Below, piece by piece: positions 63,414-64,000 of a stretch of DNA of 64,000 bases. Position 1 is the first letter of the stretch, and the number at the start of each line of letters is the position of its first letter. The notes beneath the pieces are model-generated. The model searched no databases and was not told where the DNA came from. It worked only from the letters and a program-made list of their open reading frames with translations. Made by a program: the position numbers and the translations under genes. The DNA comes from Arthrobacter zhaoxinii (GTDB lineage: Bacteria; Actinomycetota; Actinomycetes; Actinomycetales; Micrococcaceae): assembly GCF_024385505.1 (NCBI RefSeq), contig NZ_JANFLT010000003.1, positions 1 through 64,000 on the forward strand, in the 5' to 3' direction.

Positions 63414-64000
63414 TCAGCGCACAGCGTTTGAGAAGCGGTCACTGCTCACCAGTGCCTTGATGGCCTCGACACTCCGTTTCGCCGCTGTCCCGTCTCCGTA
63501 CGGGTTGATGGCCTCAGCCATCGAATCGTAGTGCTCACGGTTGTGCAGCAGCCAGCCGACTTCGCTGACGATCCTGTCCTCACCGGTGCCAATGAGTCTT
63601 GCCACGCCTGCCTCCACCGCTTCAGGCCGTTCCGTGTTGTCCCGCATGACAAGCACGGGTGTTCCGAGGCTGGGAGCCTCTTCCTGTACTCCGCCGGAAT
63701 CCGTCAGGATGATGTCGGCCCTCGACAGCAGCCGGATGAACTCTCCGTATGCCAGCGGCTCCGTGACAAGGACGTTGCCCAACGACACCAAATAGGGAAG
63801 CACTGCACCGCGCACCAGGGGATTGCTGTGGAGGGGTAGGACAATCGTCAGGTCCGGCTCTGCTGCGGCGATACGGGCGAGAGCCCGGCCGATGCTGTTC
63901 ATGGCCGCACCCTGGTTTTCCCTCCGGTGGGTTGTGACAAGCATGACCCGCCGGCTGGAGGCCGCCAGGGACTCCAACAGTGGATTGGTGAAACGTACCT
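63414..64000 (-). CDS. wecB: UDP-N-acetylglucosamine 2-epimerase, copy 2 (5' part beyond window)
   Basis: The 3' half of a second wecB-type gene runs off the right edge; about 195 codons are visible. The motifs VTTHRREN, LVTEPLAYGEF, LTDSGGVQEEAPSLGTPVLVMRDN and AINPYGDG match the complete copy at 40396, from which it differs at many residues, so it is a diverged paralogue rather than a repeat. The frame stays open to base 64000. Presence of two copies suggests that each polymer module carries its own UDP-ManNAc source. Confidence 0.93.
   Translation of the reverse strand, partial: VRFTNPLLESLAASSRRVMLVTTHRRENQGAAMNSIGRALARIAAAEPDLTIVLPLHSNPLVRGAVLPYLVSLGNVLVTEPLAYGEFIRLLSRADIILTDSGGVQEEAPSLGTPVLVMRDNTERPEAVEAGVARLIGTGEDRIVSEVGWLLHNREHYDSMAEAINPYGDGTAAKRSVEAIKALVSSDRFSNAVR

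Overview
The window is a chromosomal segment of a high-GC Gram-positive bacterium, most probably a member of the Micrococcaceae close to Arthrobacter. The evidence is the actinobacterial 5S rRNA at the left edge, the generally GC-rich coding sequence, frequent GTG/TTG starts with GTGA/ATGA stop-start overlaps, and the core gene order gltX - HAD hydrolase - tRNA-Gln - tRNA-Glu, IclR regulator / leuC - leuD, murA - plsC - gpsA - ddl, DUF3515. The genus is inferred from gene order and style; no database was consulted.

Layout. (1) 1-4,700: 3' part of a 5S rRNA with terminator, a small membrane protein, a fumarylacetoacetate-hydrolase family enzyme, a membrane protein, gltX, a HAD phosphatase, tRNA-Gln(CTG) and tRNA-Glu(CTC). 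(2) 4,700-11,900: a visibly AT-richer insertion directly after the tRNA genes. It holds a coiled-coil protein, a 1,172-residue multi-domain glycosyltransferase and a 967-residue fusion of a DUF6270 (SGNH-like) domain to a heparinase II/III-type polysaccharide lyase, followed by about 450 bp of non-coding DNA. (3) 12,379-21,860: housekeeping genes thiL, a two-TM potassium channel, an LtbR/NdgR-like IclR regulator divergent from leuCD, murA, plsC, gpsA, ddl and a DUF3515 lipoprotein. (4) 21,950 to the right edge: about 42 kb of cell-wall glycopolymer genes.

The glycopolymer region starts with an LCP-family ligase and a proline-rich membrane-anchored protein. It then has two diverged copies of an export cassette (GT4 - ABC permease - ABC ATPase - CgeB-like/GT2 glycosyltransferase) at 23.8-30.4 kb and 42.1-46.8 kb. 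Genes for UDP-ManNAcA synthesis are present: one wecC, one complete wecB, and a second wecB running off the right edge. There are four CDP-glycerol-glycerophosphotransferase-like (TagF-like) polymerase domains in very large fusion proteins, a nucleotidyltransferase, a hexapeptide acyltransferase, two alpha/beta-hydrolase proteins that may modify the polymer, and a TagE-like glycosyltransferase. The likely product is one or two wall polymers combining teichuronic-acid-type sugars (ManNAcA) with polyol-phosphate (teichoic-acid-type) links, exported by TagGH/Wzm-Wzt-type transporters and attached to peptidoglycan by the LCP protein.

The least conventional content is the modular architecture. A CgeB-like domain with a strongly conserved FWNKEDP motif occurs four times in different fusions. 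DUF6270 is fused once to a lyase and once to an alpha/beta hydrolase. TagF domains are fused to GT2, degenerate GT2, or TPR plus GT4 domains. One GT4 paralogue has two clean in-frame internal deletions. No CRISPR array, insertion sequence, integrase or prophage was seen.
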